A stretch of DNA of 64,000 nucleotides from Lachnospiraceae bacterium. GTDB taxonomy: Bacteria > Bacillota > Clostridia > Lachnospirales > Lachnospiraceae. Below, in pieces: positions 15,827 to 25,300 of the stretch. Positions within the stretch are counted from its first letter, which is position 1, and each line of letters starts with the position of its first letter. The stretch is taken from NCBI GenBank assembly GCA_900770785.1, contig CAAGLJ010000009.1, positions 1 through 64,000 of the forward strand. The letters run 5' to 3'. Under the pieces are notes generated by a model. It saw nothing but the letters and a program-made list of their open reading frames with translations. It made no database searches and was not told the origin of the DNA. A program made the position numbers and the translations under genes.

Positions 15827-15871
15827 TTACAGCTGTAATTTAATTGACATTTGTCATTCATCCAGTATATA
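15827..15871. promoter_or_regulatory. Shared control region: two palindromes and the tetR promoter
   Basis: TTACAGCTGTAA (15827-15838) and TGACATTTGTCA (15845-15856) are perfect 12-bp palindromes. The second overlaps the -35 TTGACA (15844-15849) of a rightward promoter with TATATA at 15866-15871. They are good candidate operators for the divergent TetR protein, positioned to control both directions. Confidence 0.55.
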
Positions 15872-15985
15872 TTTATCTTGAAATATTACAACGTACATAA
15901 ATTTTATTCGCGTTAAATAATTGACTTTTTTTGCTGAATTGTTAAATAACTTTTGAATTATTTTTATAAACTGGCGGAGAAAATA

Positions 15986-16501
15986 ATGAAAGAAGATTTA
16001 AGAGTGCAAAAAACCTATAAGGCTCTTTGTGACAGTTTTTTACAGCTTCTGTCCAGAAAGAAATTTGAAGAAATCACCATTAACGAGCTGTGCGAAACAG
16101 CTATGATACGGCGGGCAACCTTTTATAAACATTTTGAAGATAAGTATGATTTTTTTGCCTTCTTTGTTCGAAAAATGAGAATTCATATGACTGCCGATTT
16201 GGCCCCCGAGGAAGTGGAAAATCTTACTCCAAACGACTATTGCCTACGTCTGTTTACTGAATTTATCCACTTTATCGGAAGCAATCGTCAAATCGTCAAC
16301 AGCGTTTTAAACAGCTCTGCCTTTACTTCCATATTCGAGATTTTATCTGATGAAATTCATGACCATATGTTGGGCACATTGCGTAGCAAACAGAAAAAAG
16401 GAGACCTCCTCCCTGTAGATTTAGGGATTTTAGCCTCCTTTTATACGGGTGCTGTTATTCAGGTCACCTACCACTGGATCATCTCCTCCTGGCCTGCCTG
16501 A
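15986..16501 (+). CDS. TetR/AcrR family regulator
   Basis: 171 residues. The N-terminal DNA-binding domain is clear: LRVQKTYKALCDSFLQLLSR (helix 1), then EITINELCETAMIRRATFYK and HFEDKYDFF (helix-turn-helix plus helix 4). The C-terminal ligand domain is short and without a diagnostic motif. ATG 15986 is preferred over 15953 because GGCGGAG precedes it and it gives the family N-terminus. It is transcribed divergently from the MMPL pair, so it probably represses that exporter and itself through the palindromes between them. Confidence 0.88.
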   Translation: MKEDLRVQKTYKALCDSFLQLLSRKKFEEITINELCETAMIRRATFYKHFEDKYDFFAFFVRKMRIHMTADLAPEEVENLTPNDYCLRLFTEFIHFIGSNRQIVNSVLNSSAFTSIFEILSDEIHDHMLGTLRSKQKKGDLLPVDLGILASFYTGAVIQVTYHWIISSWPA

Positions 16502-16510
16502 AAATCCAGA

Positions 16511-17002
16511 TTAAATTTTTATATACATCAGGGCATAAACAGCCAGATTAGCCCCTCCGTGAAACAGTATGGGAGCCAACAGGTTTTGATATTCTTCGTA
16601 GCTTACTGCCAGTACCAGTCCCATGAGAAATCCGTAAAGCCCCTGTACCACATTGCCATGATAAATACCAAACAGGGCGGCTGATACCACCATAGCTACG
16701 GTAAAGCTGGCAAATCTTCTGAATATGCCATATATACCTTTACGAAAAACCACTTCCTCAAGCACCGGTGCCACCAGCCCATAAAGCAAAAGTCCCTCCC
16801 AAAAGGGTCTGGAAAACTGGGCCTGTGCCACCTTTTCAAAGGTTTCGCTGGACTGGGTAATGCCCATAGCGGAAAAAACAAGATTCAAGCCTATACCGAT
16901 AGCCGCTCCCAGAAGCAGCATCAAAAAAGCATCCTTAAACTCAAATGCCGGCTTTTCTCTGATGCTTTTTTCTTCTGCGGAGCTAAGGCTCATGAGACTC
17001 AT
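16511..17002 (-). CDS. CPBP family intramembrane glutamic endopeptidase-like protein
   Basis: 163 residues with about four hydrophobic helices, compact for the family. The CPBP (Abi) motifs are present: EE at 82-83 with Arg87 in LEEVVFRKGIYG, FGIYH with His115, and FHGGAN with His148 and Asn152, the residues thought to form the catalytic site. Function in this organism is unknown; family members process CAAX-like proteins or serve in bacteriocin immunity. The ATG overlaps the last codons of the HAD phosphatase gene (ATGA), so translation is probably coupled. It ends 10 bp from the TetR gene, tail to tail. Confidence 0.85.
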   Translation of the reverse strand: MSLMSLSSAEEKSIREKPAFEFKDAFLMLLLGAAIGIGLNLVFSAMGITQSSETFEKVAQAQFSRPFWEGLLLYGLVAPVLEEVVFRKGIYGIFRRFASFTVAMVVSAALFGIYHGNVVQGLYGFLMGLVLAVSYEEYQNLLAPILFHGGANLAVYALMYIKI

Positions 17003-17688
17003 CCCGCTAAAAGAGCTTCTTTCAGCTCTTTTACACTATTTACGATGCGATCCGCCCCTGCTGTTTCCAGTTCATTCTCATCCGCATAGCCATAGCCTAC
17101 CGCCATAGTATACAGCTGATAACGTTTTCCACCTTCCACATCAAATTTGCGATCCCCCACCATACAACAGTTATGATAATTAAAAATCTGGCTTAAAACA
17201 GTATTTCCCTTTCCCGTAACAAGCTCTTCCAGCTGCCTTAGACTTTCTTCTATTACCTCTTCCTTCTTTTCCCTGGTTCCGTCCAGTTCAGCACCTGCCA
17301 CTGCATCAAAGTAATCCATCAGACCAAAGTGCTCCAGAATACGGCGAACAAATACATAAGGCTTACTGGATGCCACAGCCAACAACATTCCTTCGTCCTT
17401 ACAGGCCTTTAGCACTTCCTCAATTCCCTCATAGGGCTTATTCTCAAATAAACCCGTTTTCTCAAATCTTTGCCGATATACTGTAATGGCTTCCCGGGCC
17501 TGCTGTTCATCAAAATGATAAAACTCCATAAAGCTGTCTCTTAAGGGCGGACCAATAAAGCACTCCAGCTTATCCAGGTTCTCTTCCTCCACCCCAAAAG
17601 CCTTAAGAGCATACTGTACCGACTTGGTGATTCCCTCTTTGGGATCAGTCAAGGTTCCGTCCAGATCAAACAATACATACTGAAACAT
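16999..17688 (-). CDS. HAD family phosphatase (phosphoglycolate phosphatase-like)
   Basis: 229 residues with all HAD motifs: nucleophile and acid in LFDLDGTLTDP (near residue 7), motif II Ser in VASSKP, motif III Lys in GTREKKEEV, motif IV MVGDRKFDVEGG. The cap insertion (about 20-90) is the Gph/PgmB type. Substrate is probably a small phosphate ester; phosphoglycolate, pyrophosphate or a sugar phosphate are all possible. The start was moved from 17730 to ATG 17688, which gives MFQYVLFDLDGTL and follows AAAAGGAATT. It overlaps the CPBP gene by 4 bp. Confidence 0.88.
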   Translation of the reverse strand: MFQYVLFDLDGTLTDPKEGITKSVQYALKAFGVEEENLDKLECFIGPPLRDSFMEFYHFDEQQAREAITVYRQRFEKTGLFENKPYEGIEEVLKACKDEGMLLAVASSKPYVFVRRILEHFGLMDYFDAVAGAELDGTREKKEEVIEESLRQLEELVTGKGNTVLSQIFNYHNCCMVGDRKFDVEGGKRYQLYTMAVGYGYADENELETAGADRIVNSVKELKEALLAG

Positions 17689-17836
17689 ATTTTTAATTCC
17701 TTTTCTTTGCTTATAACATATTGTACTCACTATGTCGGTTTTTATTGTATCATTGCTCTTTTTGCTTTTCCAGTCTTATTTTATCTTTCTTTTTCGGGCT
17801 TCTTTCGATATTTTTCGCGTTTTCTCAATAAAAATT

Positions 17837-18433
17837 CTACTGCCCCGTTGCCATAGCTTTAATAGAACCCATCGCTTTCTTAACTGCCGGAAGGGAAATT
17901 AAAATTATGGTCAGCACTGCCTCCGGAAGAAGGTAAGACAGGTTATACGCTGTTGACGCCCAAATTGCCGCCATATTTCCCTGCAGACTGTCCACATATT
18001 CAGTATAAAAAATCAGGCCGGATACCATAGCCCAGAAAAAACGCCCGATAACGCCGACTATGTATCCTGTCAATAATCCGTTCTTTTTATCCTTAAAGAA
18101 ACCGGACAGTCCCAGTGCTCCAAAAGCTAAAGGGTAATCCAAAATGACCTGTGCCGGATGCACCACATAGGGGCCGGTGATAAACTGCAAAATGCCGTAA
18201 GCTACTGCTGCCGTTATCCCCACTACAGGTCCGTACCAATAGCCTACCAGAGTCACAATCAGCATACTGAACAGGGTTACACTTCCCCCGTTAGGCAGCG
18301 ATGGCAGCTTTATGACAACGGCGATTACGGTTGCCAATGCAATAGCCATAGCAGAAAAAACAATCTGCCTGGTGGTAATTTTCTTTTTCTGTTCAGTTGT
18401 TCTGTTTGATGGTGTCGTTGTGTTGTTTGACAT
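17837..18433 (-). CDS. thiT: Thiamine ECF transporter S component
   Basis: 198 residues with about six membrane helices after a hydrophilic, Thr/Asn-rich N-terminus. The ThiT pattern is visible in SVTLFSMLIVTLVGYWYGP and the aromatic-rich GLIFYTEYVD and GRFFWAMVSG segments that line the thiamine site in this family. It would bind thiamine and join a shared ECF energising module, which is not in this window. It sits directly behind a TPP riboswitch, which fixes the substrate class. The start is ATG 18433; the longer frame to 18487 runs through the terminator hairpin and is rejected. Confidence 0.92.
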   Translation of the reverse strand: MSNNTTTPSNRTTEQKKKITTRQIVFSAMAIALATVIAVVIKLPSLPNGGSVTLFSMLIVTLVGYWYGPVVGITAAVAYGILQFITGPYVVHPAQVILDYPLAFGALGLSGFFKDKKNGLLTGYIVGVIGRFFWAMVSGLIFYTEYVDSLQGNMAAIWASTAYNLSYLLPEAVLTIILISLPAVKKAMGSIKAMATGQ

Positions 18434-18464
18434 AAAAAAACCTCCCTTGCTGCTAGTTGGGAGG
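18434..18464 (-). terminator. Riboswitch-controlled terminator that also covers the thiT ribosome site
   Basis: CCTCCC (18459-18464 read leftward) pairs with GGGAGG (18441-18446), followed by seven Us and then the thiT ATG. GGGAGG is the only Shine-Dalgarno sequence, so the hairpin both ends transcription and masks the ribosome site. Confidence 0.8.
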
Positions 18465-18531
18465 AAGCCTGATTGCAGCATCCCCATCTATGCTATAAAT
18501 TGCCATAACTATAAATGGTATGCCACGCAAT

Positions 18532-18617
18532 CAATCGCTTCCTTACGCCGGTATTATCCGGGTCAAGTGATAAGGGTCTTCGTCCATCGGGACTCTCTCA
18601 GCTAACGCTCCCCTAGC
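18532..18617 (-). ncRNA. TPP riboswitch (THI element)
   Basis: Read leftward the conserved THI core is present in order: GGGGAGC, the CTGAGAG pyrimidine-sensing loop, GACCCTT, a variable arm, then GGATAATACCGGCGTAAGGA. It lies between a promoter at 18639-18667 and thiT, so thiamine pyrophosphate should switch off transporter expression through the terminator downstream. Confidence 0.95.
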
Positions 18618-18638
18618 ATATATTTATTTTTCTTTTTT

Positions 18639-18667
18639 ATCCTAGTACCTTTGCCGGATAATGTCAA
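18639..18667 (-). promoter_or_regulatory. Promoter of the TPP riboswitch-thiT transcript
   Basis: TTGACA (18662-18667), 17 bases, TAGGAT (18639-18644), with transcription starting about 15 bases before the riboswitch. Confidence 0.75.
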
Positions 18668-18690
18668 CCCTTTCTTGTAAGACAAGCCTC

Positions 18691-21600
18691 TTAGAAAGGA
18701 TAACACACCACAGCCTCCCCCAGAGCAAAGGAATACAAAAGCTGTTCCTTCACTTTTTTTCCTGTCAGCTGTTCCAAAGCCATCTGGTAATAATACAGCT
18801 GTTTTTGATAGCGTTGTATCAGTTCCTGAGGATGACTAATACGGTCAGTCTTGTAATCCACCAATACCAGTTCCCCGTCTTCCTCAAAAAAAGCATCAAT
18901 AATCCCCTGAATCAGAACCTTTTCTGTGTCAGGAAATTTACGGTCAAGAAGGGAAGCCGGCAAGCCCAGCACAAACGGCTTTTCCTTACACAGCAGTCCT
19001 CTTTTATCCGCTTCCTGCATCCGTTTTGCCAAAGCGGAGGATAAAAAAGCCTCCATCTTCTCTTTTTGCAAAAGAGATAAATAGGTTGGCTCCAGTATCT
19101 CCTTTTTGCTTAGCTCTTCCATCTCCTGTCTCAGCCCCTCCCAGTCCGGCAGACAGGCAAAATTCATTAATTCCAGTACCCTGTGGTAAGCCGTACCCCT
19201 GGTCGTTGCGCTGACCTTACTCTCCCCTTCCATAAAGCGGGGAAGATAGGGGATCACCACCGGTTCTTCAAAGAGGGTGTGTGCGCCTTCTCCTGCCTCT
19301 TCCATGGCCTTCATTTTCAGTTCGGAAACGGTAGTTTTTGCGTAAAGCCCCTGCAAATTCTCATGCTGATAGGTAAAAGAAAGGGCTTCCTGTAGTCTCT
19401 GAAAGAGCTCTCTCTCCTTTCCCAGTCCCTGCTCCAGCTCTGCTTCTATCTGTAACCGTTTTATCTGGCCTTCCACTGCCCTTCCCAGGGCTTCTCCCAT
19501 GACTTCCAGAGGATTCCATATTCTGGTTTGAACTGAAGGACAGGGCCTTACCGTAGCGGCAAGCAGGTAATCCAGATAGGAGCTGCCATGACTCAGAATT
19601 CCAAAGGGCAGTCTTCTTTCCTCCCTGTTCTTTATTGCCGCATAGGATAACATCTGTTTTTCATATTCGTTTATTATACCGGTCAATATTAACTTTTCCC
19701 GGGCCCGGGTCATCGCCACATACAGTACCCTTAACTCTTCTCCCAGATTTTCCAGCTCCATCTTCCGGGCTATGATGCTTTTTCTCAAATCGGTACAGCG
19801 AATTCTTTTCCGGGCATTCCGGTATTCCAGCCCAATCCCCAGATCCATATCCATTATACAGGCCTGGCGGCTATCCATCTGATTGAACTTCTTATGCAGA
19901 CCGGAAACGAAGCAAACCGGAAATTCCAGTCCCTTACTCTTATGAATCGTCATAATCCTGACCGCATCCTGTCCTTCGTCAGTCAGGCTTGCCTCCCCCG
20001 TATCCACCTCATACTTTTGCAGCTGCTCCATGTAGCGGATAAAGTAAAAAAGGCCAAAATAGCTGGTTTTTTCATAGGATTCCGCCTTCTTTAACAGCAT
20101 CTTTATGTTGGCTACCCTTTGTTCTCCCGAGGGAAGAGCTCCAAAGTAATAGAGGTATCCGGTTTCCTTCAAATACTCTCTCAGCAGCTGATGAATGGGG
20201 ATAATAGCTACTCTGTTCCGATAACGTTCCAGAGTTTCCAGCAATACTTTTGCCTTTCCAGTCAGCCCTCTTATATCTGACGCTCTATCTGCTCCCTCCG
20301 ACACCTGGGATACCATTTCTGACATCTGTGCAGGTACTTCCTGCAGCGATGACATATATGTCAAATTCTCATATAGACTTCCTTTTCCTGCTTTTTTTAT
20401 GATTGCTGCCTCTTCTGCACTAAACCGTCCAAGCAAAGAGGTCATCACTCCATAAAGAGGAATATCCTGTCGGGGATTATCGATTACCCGAAGAAAATTC
20501 AACACCACCTGTACTTCCTTAGCATTAAAATACCCGGTTTTGCTGGTCAGTGCAGCAGGTATTCCGGCCTCAGTAAGCTGTTCATAAAACACCTCATCCC
20601 AACCGGTATTGGCTCTAAGCAAAATGACAATATCCTGATAACGAAGGGGTCTTAGCCTGCCGGTTTCCTTATCTGTAACCTTCAAACTGCCCATCAGCTG
20701 ATTTATCCGCTGGGCAACCATGCGGGCCTCTTCTCGACGTTCCTCCCTCTCCGGCTTCTCCAGAAGAAGAAGTTCCGTCATGTAGCCATCCTCCAAAGAA
20801 GCCTCCTCCTCTGGATAAACTGCTCCCGGATACAAGGCCTCTGTTTCATCATAATTGATTTTACCCACCCGTTCTCCCATCAGCTGATAAAATACATCAT
20901 TTACGCTGTCCAGAACCTGTTTCCGACTACGGAAATTTTTATGAAGATGGATACACTGCCTGTCATCTTCCTCTCCAGAATAGGTCTGGTATTTTTCCAG
21001 AAATATTTCCGGTCTGGCCATACGGAATTTATAAATACTCTGTTTCAAATCTCCTACCATGAATCGATTATATTTCCCTTCCCATTCACCGGAAATGCTC
21101 TGCAATATATATTCCTGTACCAGATTAGAGTCCTGATACTCATCAATCATGATTTCCTGAAAATAATCCATATAATCTTTTGCTGTTTTGCTGGGAATCC
21201 AGGATACCTCCCCGGAATTTTTCGGGTTTTCAATCCTCTCCGTCAAAATCTCCAGTGCAAAATGCTCCATATCTCCAAAATCCACCAGATTTTTTTCCCG
21301 TTTTCTGGCGGCAAACCGCTGACCAAAGGTAAGCACCGTTTCCACCAGTACCTCTTCCAGTCTCCTGATTTCTTCCATCTGCTCCAAAACGCAGGCCGGA
21401 GAAAAGGCCATATACTTTTTCTTTATTCTTTTTATATCCTCCTTTACCCGATCCCGCAGAGCCTTCACCGCCGCCTTCTTTTCCTCCGAAACACCCTCCT
21501 GCTTTTTAGCAGAAAGGCGGACATGGCTCAGATCCTTCATCAGCTCATACTGCTCCTCCCAGGTTTTGGAAGCCAGCAGCCTTACCTGCTCCAAATCAGC

Positions 21601-22359
21601 CTTTAAGGCGGCTTCGTAAGCTAAGGGTCCATCCACTTCATGGCACAGCTTAAGACCTTCCTCCAGGCTTTCCTCAAGCTGCTCCCATTCCTCCCGCAGA
21701 TAGCTGGTAAGAAGGCTTCCCCAGAGCGTCTTTTCTATTCCCGCCTCACCCACTTCATAATCTCCGAGACGACTTCTTAACCATTCCTCCGGCCAGGGAT
21801 AGCTTGCAGAAAAAGCATGAATATCCAGAAGAATATCTTCCAGCACCCTCTCCTTTCCCCCTGGTGCCATAGTGTCCAGCAGAAAGGTGAAGCTTTCTTT
21901 AGTTTCCTCCTTTTCCAGACACTCTTCAAATAACTCTTTTACGATATCCTGCTTTAATAATTCCAGTTCTCCCGGATCTGCTACTCGAAAACCGGGATCC
22001 AGACCAATATCATTAAAATTGTTCCGAATAACAAAGAGGCAGAAGCTGTCTATGGTAGTAATCTGGGCATGGTGGAGTAAGGTTGCCTGCCTTTGCAAAT
22101 GCAGATTTTCCGGCTCCTTTTTCAACCGCTGTTCAATAGCACCTCCAATACGCTCCCGCATTTCTGCCGCCGCCGCATTGGTAAAAGTAACGACCAGAAG
22201 CCGGTCTATATCCAAAGGCCTTTCCCTGTCCGTAATCAGACTGATGATTCGCTCCACCAGAACGGCTGTTTTTCCACTGCCTGCTGCTGCCGATACCAGC
22301 AAATTCCGGTTTCTTGCTTCTATTACCTTCTGTTGTTCCTCCGTAAATCGTACTGCCAC
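18691..22359 (-). CDS. addA: ATP-dependent helicase/nuclease subunit A
   Basis: 1222 residues. UvrD-type helicase motor with Walker A SAAAGSGKT near residue 28, motif II IDEYQDSN, motif III region VGDLKQSIYKFR, and motif VI VAMTRAREKLI. A C-terminal RecB-type nuclease domain holds LVDYKTDRI with the PD-(D/E)XK catalytic residues, and the preceding GTAYHRVLEL. With AddB it processes double-strand breaks for RecA loading. The start is a GTG at 22359 with AAGGAG 6 bases upstream; the longer frame to 22437 would overlap addB and is not supported. The addB stop is 14 bp upstream, so the two are one operon. Confidence 0.95.
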   Translation of the reverse strand: MAVRFTEEQQKVIEARNRNLLVSAAAGSGKTAVLVERIISLITDRERPLDIDRLLVVTFTNAAAAEMRERIGGAIEQRLKKEPENLHLQRQATLLHHAQITTIDSFCLFVIRNNFNDIGLDPGFRVADPGELELLKQDIVKELFEECLEKEETKESFTFLLDTMAPGGKERVLEDILLDIHAFSASYPWPEEWLRSRLGDYEVGEAGIEKTLWGSLLTSYLREEWEQLEESLEEGLKLCHEVDGPLAYEAALKADLEQVRLLASKTWEEQYELMKDLSHVRLSAKKQEGVSEEKKAAVKALRDRVKEDIKRIKKKYMAFSPACVLEQMEEIRRLEEVLVETVLTFGQRFAARKREKNLVDFGDMEHFALEILTERIENPKNSGEVSWIPSKTAKDYMDYFQEIMIDEYQDSNLVQEYILQSISGEWEGKYNRFMVGDLKQSIYKFRMARPEIFLEKYQTYSGEEDDRQCIHLHKNFRSRKQVLDSVNDVFYQLMGERVGKINYDETEALYPGAVYPEEEASLEDGYMTELLLLEKPEREERREEARMVAQRINQLMGSLKVTDKETGRLRPLRYQDIVILLRANTGWDEVFYEQLTEAGIPAALTSKTGYFNAKEVQVVLNFLRVIDNPRQDIPLYGVMTSLLGRFSAEEAAIIKKAGKGSLYENLTYMSSLQEVPAQMSEMVSQVSEGADRASDIRGLTGKAKVLLETLERYRNRVAIIPIHQLLREYLKETGYLYYFGALPSGEQRVANIKMLLKKAESYEKTSYFGLFYFIRYMEQLQKYEVDTGEASLTDEGQDAVRIMTIHKSKGLEFPVCFVSGLHKKFNQMDSRQACIMDMDLGIGLEYRNARKRIRCTDLRKSIIARKMELENLGEELRVLYVAMTRAREKLILTGIINEYEKQMLSYAAIKNREERRLPFGILSHGSSYLDYLLAATVRPCPSVQTRIWNPLEVMGEALGRAVEGQIKRLQIEAELEQGLGKERELFQRLQEALSFTYQHENLQGLYAKTTVSELKMKAMEEAGEGAHTLFEEPVVIPYLPRFMEGESKVSATTRGTAYHRVLELMNFACLPDWEGLRQEMEELSKKEILEPTYLSLLQKEKMEAFLSSALAKRMQEADKRGLLCKEKPFVLGLPASLLDRKFPDTEKVLIQGIIDAFFEEDGELVLVDYKTDRISHPQELIQRYQKQLYYYQMALEQLTGKKVKEQLLYSFALGEAVVCYPF

Positions 22360-22373
22360 GTTTCTCTCCTTTT

Positions 22374-25300
22374 TCAAGCTCTTTCTTCCGGCTGAGAAGC
22401 TTCCGATACCTCCAGTTCTTCCCGTATGCGTCCCCACAGCTCTTCCTCGGCATCCTCTTCCAGCTTTCTCTTTTCAAACCCGGGTATTTTTTCTTCAAAA
22501 GAACAGATATTTTTAAATTCACACCAGGTACAGGCATCCATCTGCTTTAACTGGCAGGGGTTTATGGAAATTTCTCCATCCCCAATCCTTTTCCCTAGTT
22601 CTCCCGCTTTTTTTCTGGAATAATCCAAAAGAAGCTGCATATGCTCCCTGTCCATTACGCTGGAACGGCTGCCAGGGGAGCCATCCGCCTTATACTCCAC
22701 AGGGATGACTAAAGACCTGGCTTCTCCACTGTTATCCAGCCCTTTTAATACCTCTTCCTCGCTGTTGATGACACCGCTTACCTTTAATTCCTTCCGAATC
22801 CTTCTCTCAATTTCTTCTTCGTCTAGGGCTTCCTCTCCTTCCACCATAGGGTCTGCCACATGATAATAGAGGAAGGCTCCCGGAATCACCTCCTTATGGG
22901 GGTGCTTTTTCTGCTGAAGCTCCATAGCTGCCTGCAAATAGATTACCAGCTGCAGCTGCAAACCATGATAAAAGGCCGCCAGCTGGAATTGCCGGTTGCC
23001 GGACTTATAATCCATTACCTTTACGTACAGCTTATCCCCCTTCTCATAGGTATCCACCCGGTCGATTCGGCCTCCCAATCTAAGCTTTTCTTCTTCATTC
23101 AGCCTGATCGTTACCGACTCTAAATCTTCAAGGGCAGAAAAAGATAATTCAAAGCTCTGGGGGATAAATTTACCGGCCTGCAGATGAAATTGCAGGGTCT
23201 CTACCGTACGCCATAGTATACGCTCCATTTTTTCCAGCCCATAGGCATTTCTTGCGCTGGAAAAAAGTACCGTATTTCCATACTCTATCGCATAGCTCTC
23301 CAGTGCTTCATGAAGTAGCTTCCTGCCTTCCTCTAAAGGAAAGGTAGTCCAGGTATAATTCTTCTCTGCAAGTTTTTCTGCAAACAGCTCCAATACACCA
23401 TGATATACATTTCCCATATCTACGGCTTCAAACCCATATTCCTGTCTTTCTCTTAAGCCAAGACCATACTGCAAAAAGTGGGCATAGGCACAGGCAGCCA
23501 TTTTTTCCAGGCGGCTGACACTGCTGTATACAACGGCACCATACAATAGCCTTGCGGTTTCCTTACTGAGCCTGTCTCCTTTATAGGTAAAAAAAGCACT
23601 GTCCAACAGATCTTCTACCCATCTTCTTCCCTTTTCCTTTTCTTTAAGCAGCATCAGTAAATTGGATAACAGCCTCTTTTCCTTCTCTTTTAGGCTATCA
23701 GACCGATATTTTCCCAAAAGCCGGGCACTGACAGCCCTTCCTTCTTCCTCTGTCCGGGGAATTTCTTCCTCCAGCTCTCCTTCCAGCAAAAGGAGTTGGG
23801 GAAACATATTCTTTAGCACTTCAATAAAGTAGGAGGGCTTCATGGACTTTCCTTCCTCATTCAGTCTGGCATAGGACAGGAACAGTCTTTTTGAGGGCTT
23901 GGTCACATTCAGATAAAGGTAAAATCGTTGAATAAACATCTGGCTTCTGGGCGTAGGAGCCAGCTCCTGACCGGAATCTGCCAGAAATTCTCTGTCCAAA
24001 TCTGAAAGTATCCCTCCCTTTCCGGTCTGTCGGGGAATCTTTCCCTCATTAACGCCCAAAAAGAACAGGGCCTTTACCGGCTTTAAGCGGGTTCTCTCCA
24101 TATCCCCTACCAGAATCTGATCCACCGTCTGGGGAATGATTCCCACCTGAATTTCCCCAAAACCGGCATCCAGAATTTGAGAAAATTCCTCCCAGTCCAT
24201 TTCCTCTTCTCCCAAAAGACTGATCAGCTGATCCAGTAAATCCATGACCAGGCGGTAAATCTGGGCATATTCTTTTTCCTTACCTTTCTCTCCTGCACTG
24301 CCAAACATACGCTCATAAACTTTTAATTTTTCCTGACAGCCATTAGCTGTCAAAAGTGCATAAAGCTGTCTTACCAGCTGCTCTACCCTGTGTTTTCCCG
24401 GCGTAAGAAAGGATAGCTGCTCCACAATTTTCTGCCTTGTGCAGTTAATTTCTTCCAGTTTTTTTTCTCCATCCTCTCCTGAAGGCGTCCGGACAAACAG
24501 TGTATTCCAAGCCCGTTTTCCCTTAATTCCAAAGCAAAGCACGTAGTTTTCCAGCTGGTCCACCGCTTCCCTTTCCACCTCCACTATTCCACTTCGTAAA
24601 TAGTGGAACATGGCTTCATAAGAATAGCCGGAAACGATTACCTGCAAGGCAGAGCGAATATATTCAATAAAAGGATTTAGGGTAATTCCTCTGGTTTTAT
24701 CTATAAAGCAGGGCAGACCATACTGCTCAAAAATCTCTTCCACCAGGCTGCCATAGGCCTCCAAATCACCACTGATTACCGCAATATCCCGGTAACAATA
24801 GCCCTCCTTTAAGCACTCCCGTATCTGTCGGCAAACCTGCTTAACCTCTTCTTCCATCGTGGGAGCCTCATGAATGCAGATAGCATCCGTCTCCTCCTTA
24901 AAGCTCTGTGCGGGTATACGAAAAAGCTGTTTTTCCAGGTGAGAAAGGGCACTGCTTCCCTTAAATCTCCCCTCCTTCGTCTGTATCCAGACAGGCTCCT
25001 CTATCCTCTCACCTGCCTCCAAAGCCAGCTTCTCTAAAGAAGCCTTCGTCTTCAAACTGAGAGAAAACAGCTCCTGCCTTCCCTCCGGCTCCAATGCCAG
25101 AGTAACAATTACCTCTCCTGCCTGTCGAAGAAGCTCTTCAATTACCCTGTTCTGTATGGGGGTAAAACCGGTAAATCCATCCAGAACCACCACACTGTCC
25201 TTAATCAGCCGGGAATTCTTCAACTGTTTAGCCAGCCTGTCACAGGTTTCCTCCGTAGTGATAAAGCGTTCATCCAGATAGGCATGAAAGGCCTTGTGCA

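Noticed and set aside
18434..18487. Upstream thiT start at 18487
   Set aside because: Runs through the riboswitch terminator hairpin; the strong ribosome site is at 18433.
22360..22437. Upstream extension of addA into addB
   Set aside because: GTG 22359 has a proper AAGGAG; the extension lies inside the addB coding end and is not family sequence.
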